Positions 8,626 through 17,998 of a DNA stretch of 64,000 bases are shown piece after piece. The notes below the pieces were generated by a model, which had not been told where the DNA came from, did no database searches, and saw only the letters and a list, made by a program, of their open reading frames with translations. Every line of letters begins with the position of its first letter. Positions within the stretch are counted from its first letter, which is position 1. The DNA comes from Agrococcus sp. ARC_14 (lineage in GTDB: Bacteria > Actinomycetota > Actinomycetes > Actinomycetales > Microbacteriaceae). The stretch covers positions 1,302,001 to 1,366,000 of the forward strand of contig NZ_JAKUDO010000001.1 of NCBI RefSeq assembly GCF_022436485.1, given 5' to 3'. The position numbers were made by a program, and so were the translations under genes.

Positions 8626-10032
8626 TCAGGCGGCGGGGGAGCCCGCCGACGTCGACGAGCGGATGCGGTGCTCGGCACCGCGGTGCTCGTCCGGCAGGCG
8701 GTCGCCCCGGCCGTGCAGCTTCTCGCGCAGCGTCCCAGCGGCGTAGCCCTCGGGATAGGCGCCGCGCGCCCGCAGCACCGGGATCACGTGCTCGATGACG
8801 TCCTCCCAGGTGCCGGGCGTGACGGCGTAGGCGAGGTTGAAGCCGTCGACGTCGGTCTCGTCGACCCACTCCTGCAGCGCATCCGCGATCTCCTCGCCGC
8901 TGCCGACGATGGTCGGCCCCAGCCCGCCGATCGCCGAGTGACGACCGAGGTCGCCGACGGTCCACTCGCGGCCGAGGTCGGCCTCGGCCTTGAGGTTCTG
9001 CAGCGTCGACTGGATCGCGTTCGACTCCACGTCGCCCACCGGGTCTGCCGGGTCGTAGGCGGCGAGGTCCACGCCCATCCACCCCGACAGGAACACCAGC
9101 GCGCCCTCCTCGCTCGCGTAGGAGCGGTACTCGGCCTCCTTCGCGACCGCCTCCTCGCTCGTCGCCGCGGTGATGATCGTCAGCAGTGTGTAGATGCGGG
9201 CAGCGGAGCGATCGCGGCCCGCGGCCTCCAGCGCGTCGCGGATGCGCGTGACGGTGGCGGCGAGCACCTCCTTCGACGGCGCGGCCACGAAGATCGCCTC
9301 GGCATGGCCGGCGGCGAAGGCGACGCCGCGCGGCGATGCGCCCGCCTGGTAGATCACGGGCGTGCGCTGCGGCGACGGCTCCGAGATGTGCGCGCCCGGC
9401 ACCGTGAAGAAGCGGCCCTCGTGTCCGATGTCGTGCACTTTGGCGGGGTCGGCGAAGACGCCGCGCTCGCGATCCTCGACGACCGCGTCGTCCTCCCAGG
9501 AGCCCTCCCAGAGCTTGTAGAGCACCTCCAGGTACTCGTCAGCGTGGTCGTAGCGGTCATCGTGCGCGAGCTGATCGTCCTGCCCCATGTTGCGGGCGGC
9601 GCTCGGCAGGTAGCCGGTGACGACGTTCCAGCCGACCCGGCCGTCCGTGAGGTGGTCGAGCGTCGTCATGCGGCGCGCGAAGGGGTAGGGGTGCTCGAAC
9701 GCCGTGCCTGCGGTGATGCCGAAGCCCAGGTGCTCGGTGACGGCTGCCATGGCGCTCACCAGCAGGATCGGGTCGTTCACGGGCACCTGCGCGCCGTTGC
9801 GCACCGCAGCCTCGCGGCTGCCGCCGTAGACGTCGTAGGTGCCGAGCACGTCGGCGATGAACAGCCCGTCGAAGTGCCCGCGCTCGAGAAGCTGCGCGAG
9901 CCCCGTCCAGTAGCCGAGCGTGTTGTAGTGCCGGGAGCGGTCGTCCGGATGGCGCCACAGCCCTGAGGACTGATGCGCGACGCAGTTCATGTCGAAGGCG
10001 TTGAATCTGATCTGCCGTGTCATGTCCGGCAT
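8626..10032 (-). CDS. LLM-class flavin-dependent monooxygenase (NtaA/SnaA/DszA-like)
   Basis: Member of the bacterial-luciferase-fold family that uses reduced FMN supplied by a separate reductase to oxidise a small organic molecule. The N-terminus (RQIRFNAFDMNCVAHQSSGLWRHP) and the following YWTGLAQLLERGHFDGLFIADV match the nitrilotriacetate/dibenzothiophene-sulfone monooxygenase subgroup, as do GWNVVTGYLPSAARNMG and VIYQAGASPRGVAFAAGHAEA. Length is 468 residues from the ATG at 10032. An in-frame ATG at 10023 is equally plausible, and neither has a strong Shine-Dalgarno. The divergent neighbour at 10144 encodes an FMN reductase, which supports a two-component system. The substrate is not predictable. 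Confidence 0.9.
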   Translation of the reverse strand: MPDMTRQIRFNAFDMNCVAHQSSGLWRHPDDRSRHYNTLGYWTGLAQLLERGHFDGLFIADVLGTYDVYGGSREAAVRNGAQVPVNDPILLVSAMAAVTEHLGFGITAGTAFEHPYPFARRMTTLDHLTDGRVGWNVVTGYLPSAARNMGQDDQLAHDDRYDHADEYLEVLYKLWEGSWEDDAVVEDRERGVFADPAKVHDIGHEGRFFTVPGAHISEPSPQRTPVIYQAGASPRGVAFAAGHAEAIFVAAPSKEVLAATVTRIRDALEAAGRDRSAARIYTLLTIITAATSEEAVAKEAEYRSYASEEGALVFLSGWMGVDLAAYDPADPVGDVESNAIQSTLQNLKAEADLGREWTVGDLGRHSAIGGLGPTIVGSGEEIADALQEWVDETDVDGFNLAYAVTPGTWEDVIEHVIPVLRARGAYPEGYAAGTLREKLHGRGDRLPDEHRGAEHRIRSSTSAGSPAA

Positions 10033-10080
10033 CGTGTCCGGCAGGCGACACCGGCGGCAACGGATGCGCGACGCGGGAGG

Positions 10081-10137
10081 TCACGGGCCGTCACGTTCCG
10101 TCACACTCGCAGGCGCGGCGCGGGTGGCGCCTACCGT
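10081..10137. promoter_or_regulatory. Divergent promoter region with three TCAC repeats at 10-bp spacing
   Basis: Three blocks of the form TCAC-N3-CCG/CGC begin at 10081, 10091 and 10101, exactly one helical turn apart. A TACCGT box (10132-10137) ends 6 nt before the ATG of the FMN reductase gene and would give a leaderless transcript. The repeats could be a regulator site for the monooxygenase/reductase pair. Confidence 0.5.
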
Positions 10138-10143
10138 GGCGGC

Positions 10144-10776
10144 ATGACGCATCACCGATCCCTGTCGCCAGAGCGGCTGCGCCTCGGCAGGCACGCTGCT
10201 CCCGATGAGCCGGTCGAGCGGCTGCGCATCGTCGCCGTGAGCGGCAGCCTGCACCGGCCGTCGTCGACCACGGCGCTCGTCGCCGCGCTCGCCGATGCGA
10301 TCGCGCTGCGCACCGATGCGGAGATCCAGGTGATCGAGCTCGCAGAGGTCGGCCCGCATCTCGCGGGCGCGCTCGAGCGCTCGGCGCTGCCGCCAGAGGC
10401 GGAGCTTGCGATCGAGGCGATCGAGGAGGCCGACCTGCTCGTCGTCGGCAGCCCCGTCTATCGTGCGAGCTTCACGGGGCTGTTCAAGCACCTGTTCGAC
10501 TTCGTCGATCAGCGCGCGCTGGTCGACACCCCGGTGCTGCTGGCCGCGACCGGCGGCTCCCACAGGCACGCGCTCACGATCGAGCATCAGCTGCGGCCGC
10601 TCTTCGCGTTCTTCCAGGCGCTCACGCTGCCGGTCGGCGTCTATGCGGCGAGCGAGGACTTCGATGCAGGGGTCCTGCGCGACCCCGGCGTGCTCGAGCG
10701 CGTCGAGGCGGCTGCCGATCGTGCGCTGCCCTATCTGGTGCACCGGCCGGCGCCGGTGCGGCCGGCGGTGTTCTAG
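10144..10776 (+). CDS. NADPH-dependent FMN reductase (MsuE/SsuE-like)
   Basis: Flavodoxin-fold enzyme (210 residues) that reduces FMN with NAD(P)H. It has the N-terminal phosphate loop (VAVSGSLHRPSSTTALV, about 29-45) and the DLLVVGSPVYRASFTGLFKHLFDFVD segment that contacts flavin in the MsuE-type reductases. It most likely supplies FMNH2 to the LLM monooxygenase encoded divergently 111 bp away. I chose the ATG at 10144. The frame stays open back to 9973, but that would enter the neighbouring gene's start and encode unconserved residues. The TACCGT box 6 nt upstream suggests a leaderless mRNA. A cluster of hairpins follows the stop. Confidence 0.88.
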   Translation: MTHHRSLSPERLRLGRHAAPDEPVERLRIVAVSGSLHRPSSTTALVAALADAIALRTDAEIQVIELAEVGPHLAGALERSALPPEAELAIEAIEEADLLVVGSPVYRASFTGLFKHLFDFVDQRALVDTPVLLAATGGSHRHALTIEHQLRPLFAFFQALTLPVGVYAASEDFDAGVLRDPGVLERVEAAADRALPYLVHRPAPVRPAVF

Positions 10777-10800
10777 CCGGGCACGAGAGCTGAGGCATGA

Positions 10801-10927
10801 CCGAGGCCCGGGACGGGCCTCGGCGCTGGGGTCGCGGCGGAGGCCAGAAATGGCCTCCGCTCCCAGCTCCACCGCGCCGGGGTCGCGGCGGAGGCCAGAA
10901 ATGGCCTCCGCTCCAGCTCCACCGCGC
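10801..10927. repeat. Hairpin cluster: one palindrome plus a 51-bp tandem duplication with GAAA loops
   Basis: Three perfect 10-bp hairpins follow the FMN reductase gene: 10801-10823 (GGA loop), 10837-10860 and 10888-10911 (both with stem GCGGAGGCCA and a GAAA tetraloop). The last two lie in a direct repeat whose copies begin at 10828 and 10879; the second copy is one base shorter. The block probably terminates or stabilises the upstream transcript. It ends about 20 bp before mshB. Confidence 0.85.
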
Positions 10928-10947
10928 TGAGTGGTTGGATAGAGGGG

Positions 10948-12042
10948 ATGGATCCCCGCCTCGAGCGCGTGATGTTCGTGCACGCCCACCCCGACGACGA
11001 GACGCTCTCGACCGGCGCAGCGATCGCTGCCGTCGCAGCCGCCGGCGGTGATGCCGTGGTGGTGACCTTCACGCTCGGCGAGCGCGGCGAGGTGCGCAGC
11101 GAGCGCCAGGGAGCCGCCGACGAGATCGGCATCGGCGAGGTGCGGCGCGCAGAGCTCGAGGCTGCCCTGCGCGCGCTCGGCGCCCGCGGCCGCCGCATCC
11201 ACGGCTGGGACGACTCGGGCATGGCATGGCACCGCAGCGGCAAGGCGGCCGCCGCCCCCGACGCGCCGCCCACCTCGATGAGCCGCGCCGACATCGATGA
11301 CCTGGCGGATGCGCTGGGCGTCGCCGTCGAGGAGATCGACCCGACGGCCATCGTGACCTACGACGCCGACGGCGGCTACGGGCATCCGGATCACGTCGCG
11401 GCCCATGCGGCCGCCGTGATCGTCGCGCGCCGCTACGACCTGCCGCTCTATGTGCGCACGGACCGCCCGGCCGACGTCACGTTCGCGCTCGAGCCGGTGC
11501 GCGCGCAGGTGCTGGCCGCGCTCGCCCAGCACCGCTCGCAGCTGACCGTCGAGGGCGACGACGTCCTCCACGTCGGCGGGCAGCGCCGCGCGATCGACAC
11601 CGTCGAGCACTACCGCCTGATCGAGGCGCGACCCGCGCGGCGCACGCGCTGGCTGCTGCTCGTCGGCGGGCTGCTCGCGGGTGTCGTCGTCGGCACCGTC
11701 GGCACCTTCTCGCACCAGCAGCTCCCGTGGGGCCTGGGGCTCTCGCTCATCGCCGCGGTCGGGCTGATCGTCGGCATCCGAGCGGCCAGCGGCTCGCGCC
11801 CCATGACGCTCGCGGCCGTGATCGGCCTCATCGGCGTCATCGCGATCATCGCGATCGACCCGCTCGGCCGCGGCGCCTGGGGCACGGAGCGCTCGCTCGT
11901 GCCCTCGAACCTCGCGGGCTGGCTCTGGTCGCTCATCCCGGCGCTCGCGTCCCTCATCGCCCTGGCGTGGCCGGATGCGGAGGCCATGCGGCGGATTAGG
12001 ATGGCAGCGAAGCCTGGAACGGAAGGGGAGGCAGACCGATGA
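10948..12042 (+). CDS. mshB: MshB-type N-acetyl-GlcN-Ins deacetylase with C-terminal membrane domain
   Basis: PIG-L/LmbE-fold zinc deacetylase. In mycothiol synthesis MshB removes acetate from GlcNAc-Ins. The zinc motif AHPDDE is at 13-18 and the second motif GHPDH at 145-149. The catalytic domain spans about 1-235. Unlike mycobacterial MshB (about 300 residues, soluble), this protein continues with roughly 120 residues containing four hydrophobic helices (WLLLVGGLLAGVVVGTVG onward), so it may be membrane-anchored. The related enzyme Mca is not excluded, but the position before fdxA-dapC matches the mshB locus of other actinobacteria. Its stop overlaps fdxA by 4 nt. Confidence 0.78.
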   Translation: MDPRLERVMFVHAHPDDETLSTGAAIAAVAAAGGDAVVVTFTLGERGEVRSERQGAADEIGIGEVRRAELEAALRALGARGRRIHGWDDSGMAWHRSGKAAAAPDAPPTSMSRADIDDLADALGVAVEEIDPTAIVTYDADGGYGHPDHVAAHAAAVIVARRYDLPLYVRTDRPADVTFALEPVRAQVLAALAQHRSQLTVEGDDVLHVGGQRRAIDTVEHYRLIEARPARRTRWLLLVGGLLAGVVVGTVGTFSHQQLPWGLGLSLIAAVGLIVGIRAASGSRPMTLAAVIGLIGVIAIIAIDPLGRGAWGTERSLVPSNLAGWLWSLIPALASLIALAWPDAEAMRRIRMAAKPGTEGEADR

Positions 12043-12362
12043 CCTACGTGATCGCGCTCCCGTGCGTCGACCTCAAGGATCGCGCGTGCGTCGACGAGTG
12101 CCCGGTCGACTGCATCTACGAGGGCGACCGGATGCTCTACATCCACCCCGACGAGTGCGTCGACTGCGGTGCGTGCGAGCCGGTGTGCCCCGTCGAGGCG
12201 ATTTTCTACGAGGACGACACGCCTGAGGAGTGGGCCGAGTACTACGAGGCCAACGTGCACTTCTTCGACGAGATCGGCTCGCCCGGCGGCGCCGCGAAGG
12301 TCGGCGTCATCAAGCACGACCACCCGATCGTCGCCGCACTGCCGCCGCAGCAGCACAGCTGA
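12039..12362 (+). CDS. fdxA: Ferredoxin, 7Fe-8S type
   Basis: Small soluble electron carrier of 107 residues. The cysteine layout C9, C17, C21 and C25, with C40-x2-C43-x2-C46-x3-C50-Pro, is that of FdxA-type ferredoxins with one 3Fe-4S and one 4Fe-4S cluster. The C-terminal tail (EEWAEYYEANVHFFDEIG) is also conserved in this family. The ATG overlaps the mshB stop (ATGA), and the stop overlaps the dapC start (TGATG), so the three genes are translationally coupled. It may supply electrons to housekeeping oxidoreductases. No dedicated partner is encoded here. Confidence 0.96.
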   Translation: MTYVIALPCVDLKDRACVDECPVDCIYEGDRMLYIHPDECVDCGACEPVCPVEAIFYEDDTPEEWAEYYEANVHFFDEIGSPGGAAKVGVIKHDHPIVAALPPQQHS

Positions 12363-13435
12363 TGCTGCTGCCCGAGTTCCCCTGGGACACGCTCGCGGGG
12401 GCGAAGGCGCGCGCCGCCGTGCACCCCGGCGGTCTCATCGACCTCAGCGTCGGCTCGCCCGTCGACGCGACGCCGCCGATCATCCAGCAGGCGCTCCGCG
12501 ACGCGACCGACGCGCACGCGTACCCCACGAACCACGGCACGGCAGAGGCGCGCGCAGCCATCGCCGAGTGGTTCGCTCGGGTGCGCGGCGTGCCCGGCAT
12601 CGGCGACGAGCATGTGCTCGTCACGGTGGGCTCGAAGGAGCTCGTCGCGGGCCTGCCGCTGCAGCTCGGCCTCGGTGCGGGCGACGTCGTCGTGCACCCC
12701 TCGATCGCCTACCCGACCTACGACATCGGCGCCCGGATCGCGGGCGCTGAGCCGGTGCCCGCAGACGACCCCGACGACTGGCCGGAGGCGACGCGGCTCG
12801 TGTGGCTCAACTCGCCCTCGAACCCGACCGGTGCGGTGCTGGGGGTGGATGCCCTGCGGCGGGTCGTGCAGGCCGCGCGCGAGCGGGGCATCGTGGTCGC
12901 GAGCGACGAGTGCTACGCCCTGCTGCCGTGGGAGGTCGACGAGGCGCCCTCGATCCTCGACCCGCGCGTCACCGATGGCGACCTCACCGGGCTCGTCTCG
13001 GTCTACTCGCTCAGCAAGCAGTCGAACCTCGCCGGCTATCGCGCCGCGTTCATCGCCGGCGACCCGCGCGTCGTGCAGCGCGCGCTGGCCGTGCGCAAGC
13101 ACCTCGGGCTCATGGCTCCCAGCCCCGTGCAGCATGCGCTCGCGGTCGCGCTCGGCGACGGCGAGCACGTGACGGTGCAGCGAGAGCGTTACCGCGCTCG
13201 CCGGGCGCTGCTGCTGCCCGCGCTCGAGCAGCGCGGGTTCCGGGTCTCCTCCGACGCGGGCCTCTACCTCTGGTCGACCGACGGCACGGATGCGCTCGAG
13301 CAGCTCGACTCCCTCGCGAAGCTCGGGATCCTGGTCGCCCCCGGCACCTTCTACGGAGACCGCACGCGCGTGCGCGTCGCGCTCACCGCATCCGACGAGC
13401 ACATCGCAGCGGCTGCGGCGCGCCTGCGCGGCTGA
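12362..13435 (+). CDS. dapC: Succinyldiaminopimelate transaminase DapC, actinobacterial type
   Basis: PLP-dependent fold-type I aminotransferase (357 residues) that makes N-succinyl-LL-diaminopimelate from N-succinyl-2-amino-6-ketopimelate and glutamate in lysine/meso-DAP synthesis. Visible motifs are SPSNPTGAVLG, the SDECYALL segment and the PLP lysine K219 in VYSLSKQSNLAGYR. The ATG at 12362 overlaps the ferredoxin stop by one base. The fdxA-dapC order is conserved across actinobacteria and is the main reason for choosing DapC over a generic aminotransferase. dapD and dapE lie 6 kb downstream. Confidence 0.92.
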   Translation: MLLPEFPWDTLAGAKARAAVHPGGLIDLSVGSPVDATPPIIQQALRDATDAHAYPTNHGTAEARAAIAEWFARVRGVPGIGDEHVLVTVGSKELVAGLPLQLGLGAGDVVVHPSIAYPTYDIGARIAGAEPVPADDPDDWPEATRLVWLNSPSNPTGAVLGVDALRRVVQAARERGIVVASDECYALLPWEVDEAPSILDPRVTDGDLTGLVSVYSLSKQSNLAGYRAAFIAGDPRVVQRALAVRKHLGLMAPSPVQHALAVALGDGEHVTVQRERYRARRALLLPALEQRGFRVSSDAGLYLWSTDGTDALEQLDSLAKLGILVAPGTFYGDRTRVRVALTASDEHIAAAAARLRG

Positions 13436-13472
13436 GCCTGCTGGGCGTGGGAAGCCTCCTCCCGACGACCGG

Positions 13473-13478
13473 TAGGCT
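13473..13478 (+). promoter_or_regulatory. -10 box of gltA (leaderless)
   Basis: TAGGCT ends 6 nt before the GTG start of the citrate synthase gene, so transcription should begin at or near the start codon. No clear -35 is visible. Confidence 0.6.
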
Positions 13479-13484
13479 GGCTCC

Positions 13485-14801
<1,317 letters not shown>

Positions 14802-14884
14802 GCGCTGCCGCCCCTTCTGCTGGCTGAGCCGCTCCGCGCCGCAGGCGCAGAGCGCGTCGAGGCCCGCCCTGACCCGGAGCAACC

Positions 14885-16336
14885 ATGACCAGCACCTCAC
14901 CGGCGGCGCCGAAGAGCGCCGTCGACCGCTTCTTCAAGATCTCGGCGCGCGGCTCGTCCGTCACGCAGGAGGTGCGCGGCGGCCTCGTCACGTTCTTCGC
15001 GATGGCCTACATCATCGTGCTGAACCCGCTCATCATCGGTGGGTTCTCGCCGGAGCAGGCGGCCACCGACGTTGAGGGCGGATGGCTCCCCAACGGTCAG
15101 GTGGCGGCCGTCACAGCGCTCGTCGGCGGCGTGATGACGCTCGCGATGGGTCTGATCGCCAACGTGCCGTTCGGCCTCGCGGCGGGCCTGGGCATCAACT
15201 CGTTCCTCGCGTTCGGCCTCGTCGGGGAGCTCACCTGGCCGGAGGCGATGGGCCTCGTGCTCATCAACGGCGTCATCATCGTGGTGCTGGCAGCGACCGG
15301 CCTGCGGCGCATGATCTTCGACGCGGTGCCCGCGGCGCTCAAGAGCGCGATCGCGGTCGGCATCGGCCTGTTCATCGCCTTCATCGGATTCGTCGACTCG
15401 GGCTTCGTGCGCTCGACCGGCATCGCTGCACCGCCGGTGCAGCTCGGGGACGGCGGCTCGATCACGTCGCTGCCGACCGCCACGTTCGTCATCGGCGTCA
15501 TCCTCATGGGCATCCTGCTGTCGCTGCGCGTCAAGGGTGCGCTGCTCATCGGCATCATCGCGACCACGGTGATCGCGATCATCCTGGAGGCGATCTTCCA
15601 GGTGGGGCCGTCGCTCGGCCAGAACCTCGATGCCTGGAACCTCAACGCGCCTGCGCTGCCGACCAGCATCTTCGCGCTGCCCGACCTCTCGCTCGTCGGG
15701 CAGGTCTCCTTCGGCTCCTTCGAGCGCATCGGCATCCTCGCGACCACGATGTTCATCTTCACGCTCGTGTTCATGAACTTCTTCGACGCCATGGGCACCA
15801 TGACGGGGCTCGCACGCCAGGCAGGGCTCTCGACCCCGGACGGCCAGTTCCCGGGCCTCAAGCGCGCGCTGCTCGTCGAGGGCTTCGGCGCCGTCGCCGG
15901 CGGTGGCGCGAGCGCCTCGTCGAACACCGTCTTCGTCGACTCTGCTGCCGGTGTCGGCGAGGGCGCCCGCACGGGCCTCGCCTCGGTCGTGACGGGCGTG
16001 CTGTTCCTGGCCGCGATGTTCCTCACCCCGCTCACGCAGATCGTGCCGCTCGAGGTCGCAGCGGCGACGCTCGTGGTGGTGGGCGCGATGATGATGGCGC
16101 AGATCGCCGACATCGACTTCACCGACTTCCGCGTCGCGCTGCCCGCGTTCCTGACGATCGTCGTGATGCCGCTGACCTACAACATCGCCAACGGCATCGG
16201 CGTGGGCTTCATCGCCTGGGTGATCGTGCACGCGGTCTCCGGCAAGGCGAAGCAGATCTCGCCGCTGCTGTGGATCGTGGCAGCGCTGTTCGTGGTCTTC
16301 TTCGTGCGCGGCCCCCTGCAGACCCTGATCGGCTAG
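14885..16336 (+). CDS. NCS2-family purine/xanthine permease (AzgA-like)
   Basis: Membrane symporter of 483 residues, most similar in layout to the AzgA/PbuG guanine-hypoxanthine group. The N-terminal motif TQEVRGGLVTFFAMAYIIVLNP is diagnostic, as are the ANVPFGLAAGLGINSF segment and GFGAVAGGGASASSNTVFVDSAAGVGEGARTG in the substrate site. At least 12 hydrophobic segments are visible. An ATG start follows CCGGAG. Its stop (TAG at 16334-16336) lies in the first copy of a 46-bp duplication whose second copy holds the stop of the convergent ABC permease gene. Confidence 0.93.
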   Translation: MTSTSPAAPKSAVDRFFKISARGSSVTQEVRGGLVTFFAMAYIIVLNPLIIGGFSPEQAATDVEGGWLPNGQVAAVTALVGGVMTLAMGLIANVPFGLAAGLGINSFLAFGLVGELTWPEAMGLVLINGVIIVVLAATGLRRMIFDAVPAALKSAIAVGIGLFIAFIGFVDSGFVRSTGIAAPPVQLGDGGSITSLPTATFVIGVILMGILLSLRVKGALLIGIIATTVIAIILEAIFQVGPSLGQNLDAWNLNAPALPTSIFALPDLSLVGQVSFGSFERIGILATTMFIFTLVFMNFFDAMGTMTGLARQAGLSTPDGQFPGLKRALLVEGFGAVAGGGASASSNTVFVDSAAGVGEGARTGLASVVTGVLFLAAMFLTPLTQIVPLEVAAATLVVVGAMMMAQIADIDFTDFRVALPAFLTIVVMPLTYNIANGIGVGFIAWVIVHAVSGKAKQISPLLWIVAALFVVFFVRGPLQTLIG

Positions 16337-16423
16337 GCCTCCCGGGCCACCGCCGCCAGCAGCTCTGGCCAGCGTCGGCTAGGCCTCCCGGGCCACCGCC
16401 GCCAGCAGCTCCGGCCAGCGTCG
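16333..16423. repeat. 46-bp tandem duplication across convergent gene ends
   Basis: Copy 1 (16333-16378) and copy 2 (from 16379) match at about 44 of 45 positions. Copy 2 encodes, on the minus strand, the last codons and stop of the ABC permease. Copy 1 carries the NCS2 stop codon. Each copy begins with CTAG, which reads as a stop on both strands. Confidence 0.9.
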
Positions 16424-17998
16424 CTCGAGCGCCCTGCCGCCGATCCGCACGCCGAGCCAGACGGCGAGCACGGCCACGACGATGCCGATGGCGAGGCTCA
16501 CCCAGCCGAGCCAGGGGATCCAGGCGGCGGCGATCGCCGTGCCGATGGCGGGTGCGCCGACCGTGAGGATCGCGGCCATCGCGATGAGCGCGCCCAGCAG
16601 CGCCTGCGCACCGCCGGAGGAGCCGGCGCCGAAGGGGCTGGTCTCGGGCGGCGGGGTCTGGCCGGGCAGCCACGGGCTGACGGCGGCACCGATGCCGAGC
16701 ACGATGCCGCCGGTGCCGAGCGTCGCACCGATCGACGCGGGCAGCAGCGTCCAGCTGCCGGCGATCGCGGTCGACAGCACGCACATCACCAGCAGGATCG
16801 GCGCGAACAGCACGACCATGCCCAGCGCCCTGCCGGCGCGATCCTGCGCGCCGGTGACGCCGGTGAGCACGTGGGCGGCGATCGCGGAGCTGTCGTAGGC
16901 GGCGTCGAGCTGCGCCACCGACATGAGCACGATCGCGCCCAGCACCGGCAGCAGCATCGGCCCGATGGCCGCGAAGGGCTCCGCACCCGGCCCGGCATCG
17001 ATGTCGACCTGCACCGAGTTGCCGACCACGACGTTCATGACCAGCACCAGCAGCGGCACGATCGCGACGCCGAGCACATTGACGAGGTGCCGCGGGTCGC
17101 GGAACCGGTAGCGCAGGCCGCGTGCGGCGATCGCGCCGACCGGCGTCGCGGGCAGCAGCCGGTCGAGCCAGGCGCCGCCGCGCACGCGACCGCCGCCGCC
17201 CTGGACGATCGGCGCCGTCAGCCTGGTGCGGAAGTCGTGCGCCCAGACCAGCCAGAGCAGCACGACGGTCGCGATGGCGATCGCGAGCTTCGCGACCGCC
17301 TCGAGCCAGCTGCCCGCCAGCACCGCCAGCGGCACGCCCCAGGCGGCACCGAGCGGCGTCCATGCCAGCACACCGGAGAGGGCGCCCAGCAGGGTCTCGG
17401 TCGAGCCGAGCGCGCGCACGCCTTCGAGCACGGTGACGACGAGGATGCCGGCGGAGATGCCGAGCAGGCTCCCGACGACGATCGTGAGGTCGCGACCGCT
17501 GCGCTTGGCGAGCTGCCGAGAGAGCGCTGCGACCAGTGCCCGCCCGGCCAGCAGGCAGGTGAGCAGCTGCACCGGCAGCAGCAGCACGGCGGCCACGAGC
17601 GCGAACAGGTCGGCGCTCCAGCCGATGAGCGTCAGCAGCAGGGCGATGGCCGTCGCGATGCCGCCGACGCCGATCGCGCCCGCGAGCAGCACGCCCGGCA
17701 GCAGCCGCCGCGCGGGCACGGGCAGCACCGAGAAGCGCTCGGGGGCAAGCGCGTCGTCGGCAGAGATGAGGATGCTGGCGACCGCCCACACGACGACCAG
17801 CCCGCTGCCGAGCAGCACCACCGCATCCGCTGCCGCCGTCGGCGCGAGCACCCGCAGCGTCACGAGCAGCACCGCCAGCAGCCCGAGACCGGCGAGCGCG
17901 CCGAGCGCGGTGACGACGAGGGTGACGATGGCCCATGGGTTGCGCCCGAGCGCGCGGCCGTACTGCCGCAGCCGGAGCCCTAGGAGGAGCGCAGCCAC
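16379..17998 (-). CDS. ABC exporter permease, multi-pass membrane protein
   Basis: Large hydrophobic protein (539 residues) with roughly 12 or more predicted membrane helices and Ala/Leu/Val-rich composition. Short charged loops include RYRFRDPRHLVN near the middle. It is not homologous to importer permeases and resembles ABC-2-like actinobacterial exporters. The adjacent upstream gene (stop at 17980, 19-nt overlap) encodes the ATPase, so the two form a transporter. The cargo is unknown. The end of the gene coincides with a short tandem duplication (16333-16423) that does not alter its frame. Confidence 0.75.
   Translation of the reverse strand: MAALLLGLRLRQYGRALGRNPWAIVTLVVTALGALAGLGLLAVLLVTLRVLAPTAAADAVVLLGSGLVVVWAVASILISADDALAPERFSVLPVPARRLLPGVLLAGAIGVGGIATAIALLLTLIGWSADLFALVAAVLLLPVQLLTCLLAGRALVAALSRQLAKRSGRDLTIVVGSLLGISAGILVVTVLEGVRALGSTETLLGALSGVLAWTPLGAAWGVPLAVLAGSWLEAVAKLAIAIATVVLLWLVWAHDFRTRLTAPIVQGGGGRVRGGAWLDRLLPATPVGAIAARGLRYRFRDPRHLVNVLGVAIVPLLVLVMNVVVGNSVQVDIDAGPGAEPFAAIGPMLLPVLGAIVLMSVAQLDAAYDSSAIAAHVLTGVTGAQDRAGRALGMVVLFAPILLVMCVLSTAIAGSWTLLPASIGATLGTGGIVLGIGAAVSPWLPGQTPPPETSPFGAGSSGGAQALLGALIAMAAILTVGAPAIGTAIAAAWIPWLGWVSLAIGIVVAVLAVWLGVRIGGRALERRWPELLAAVAREA

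Noticed and set aside
9973..10143. Longer N-terminus for the FMN reductase
   Set aside because: The extra 57 codons overlap the start of the divergent monooxygenase gene and its promoter and translate to Arg-rich unconserved sequence.
14831..14854. Hairpin after gltA as a terminator
   Set aside because: The best stem is only about 5 bp (GCGCC-GCA-GGCGC), which is weak for this base composition.
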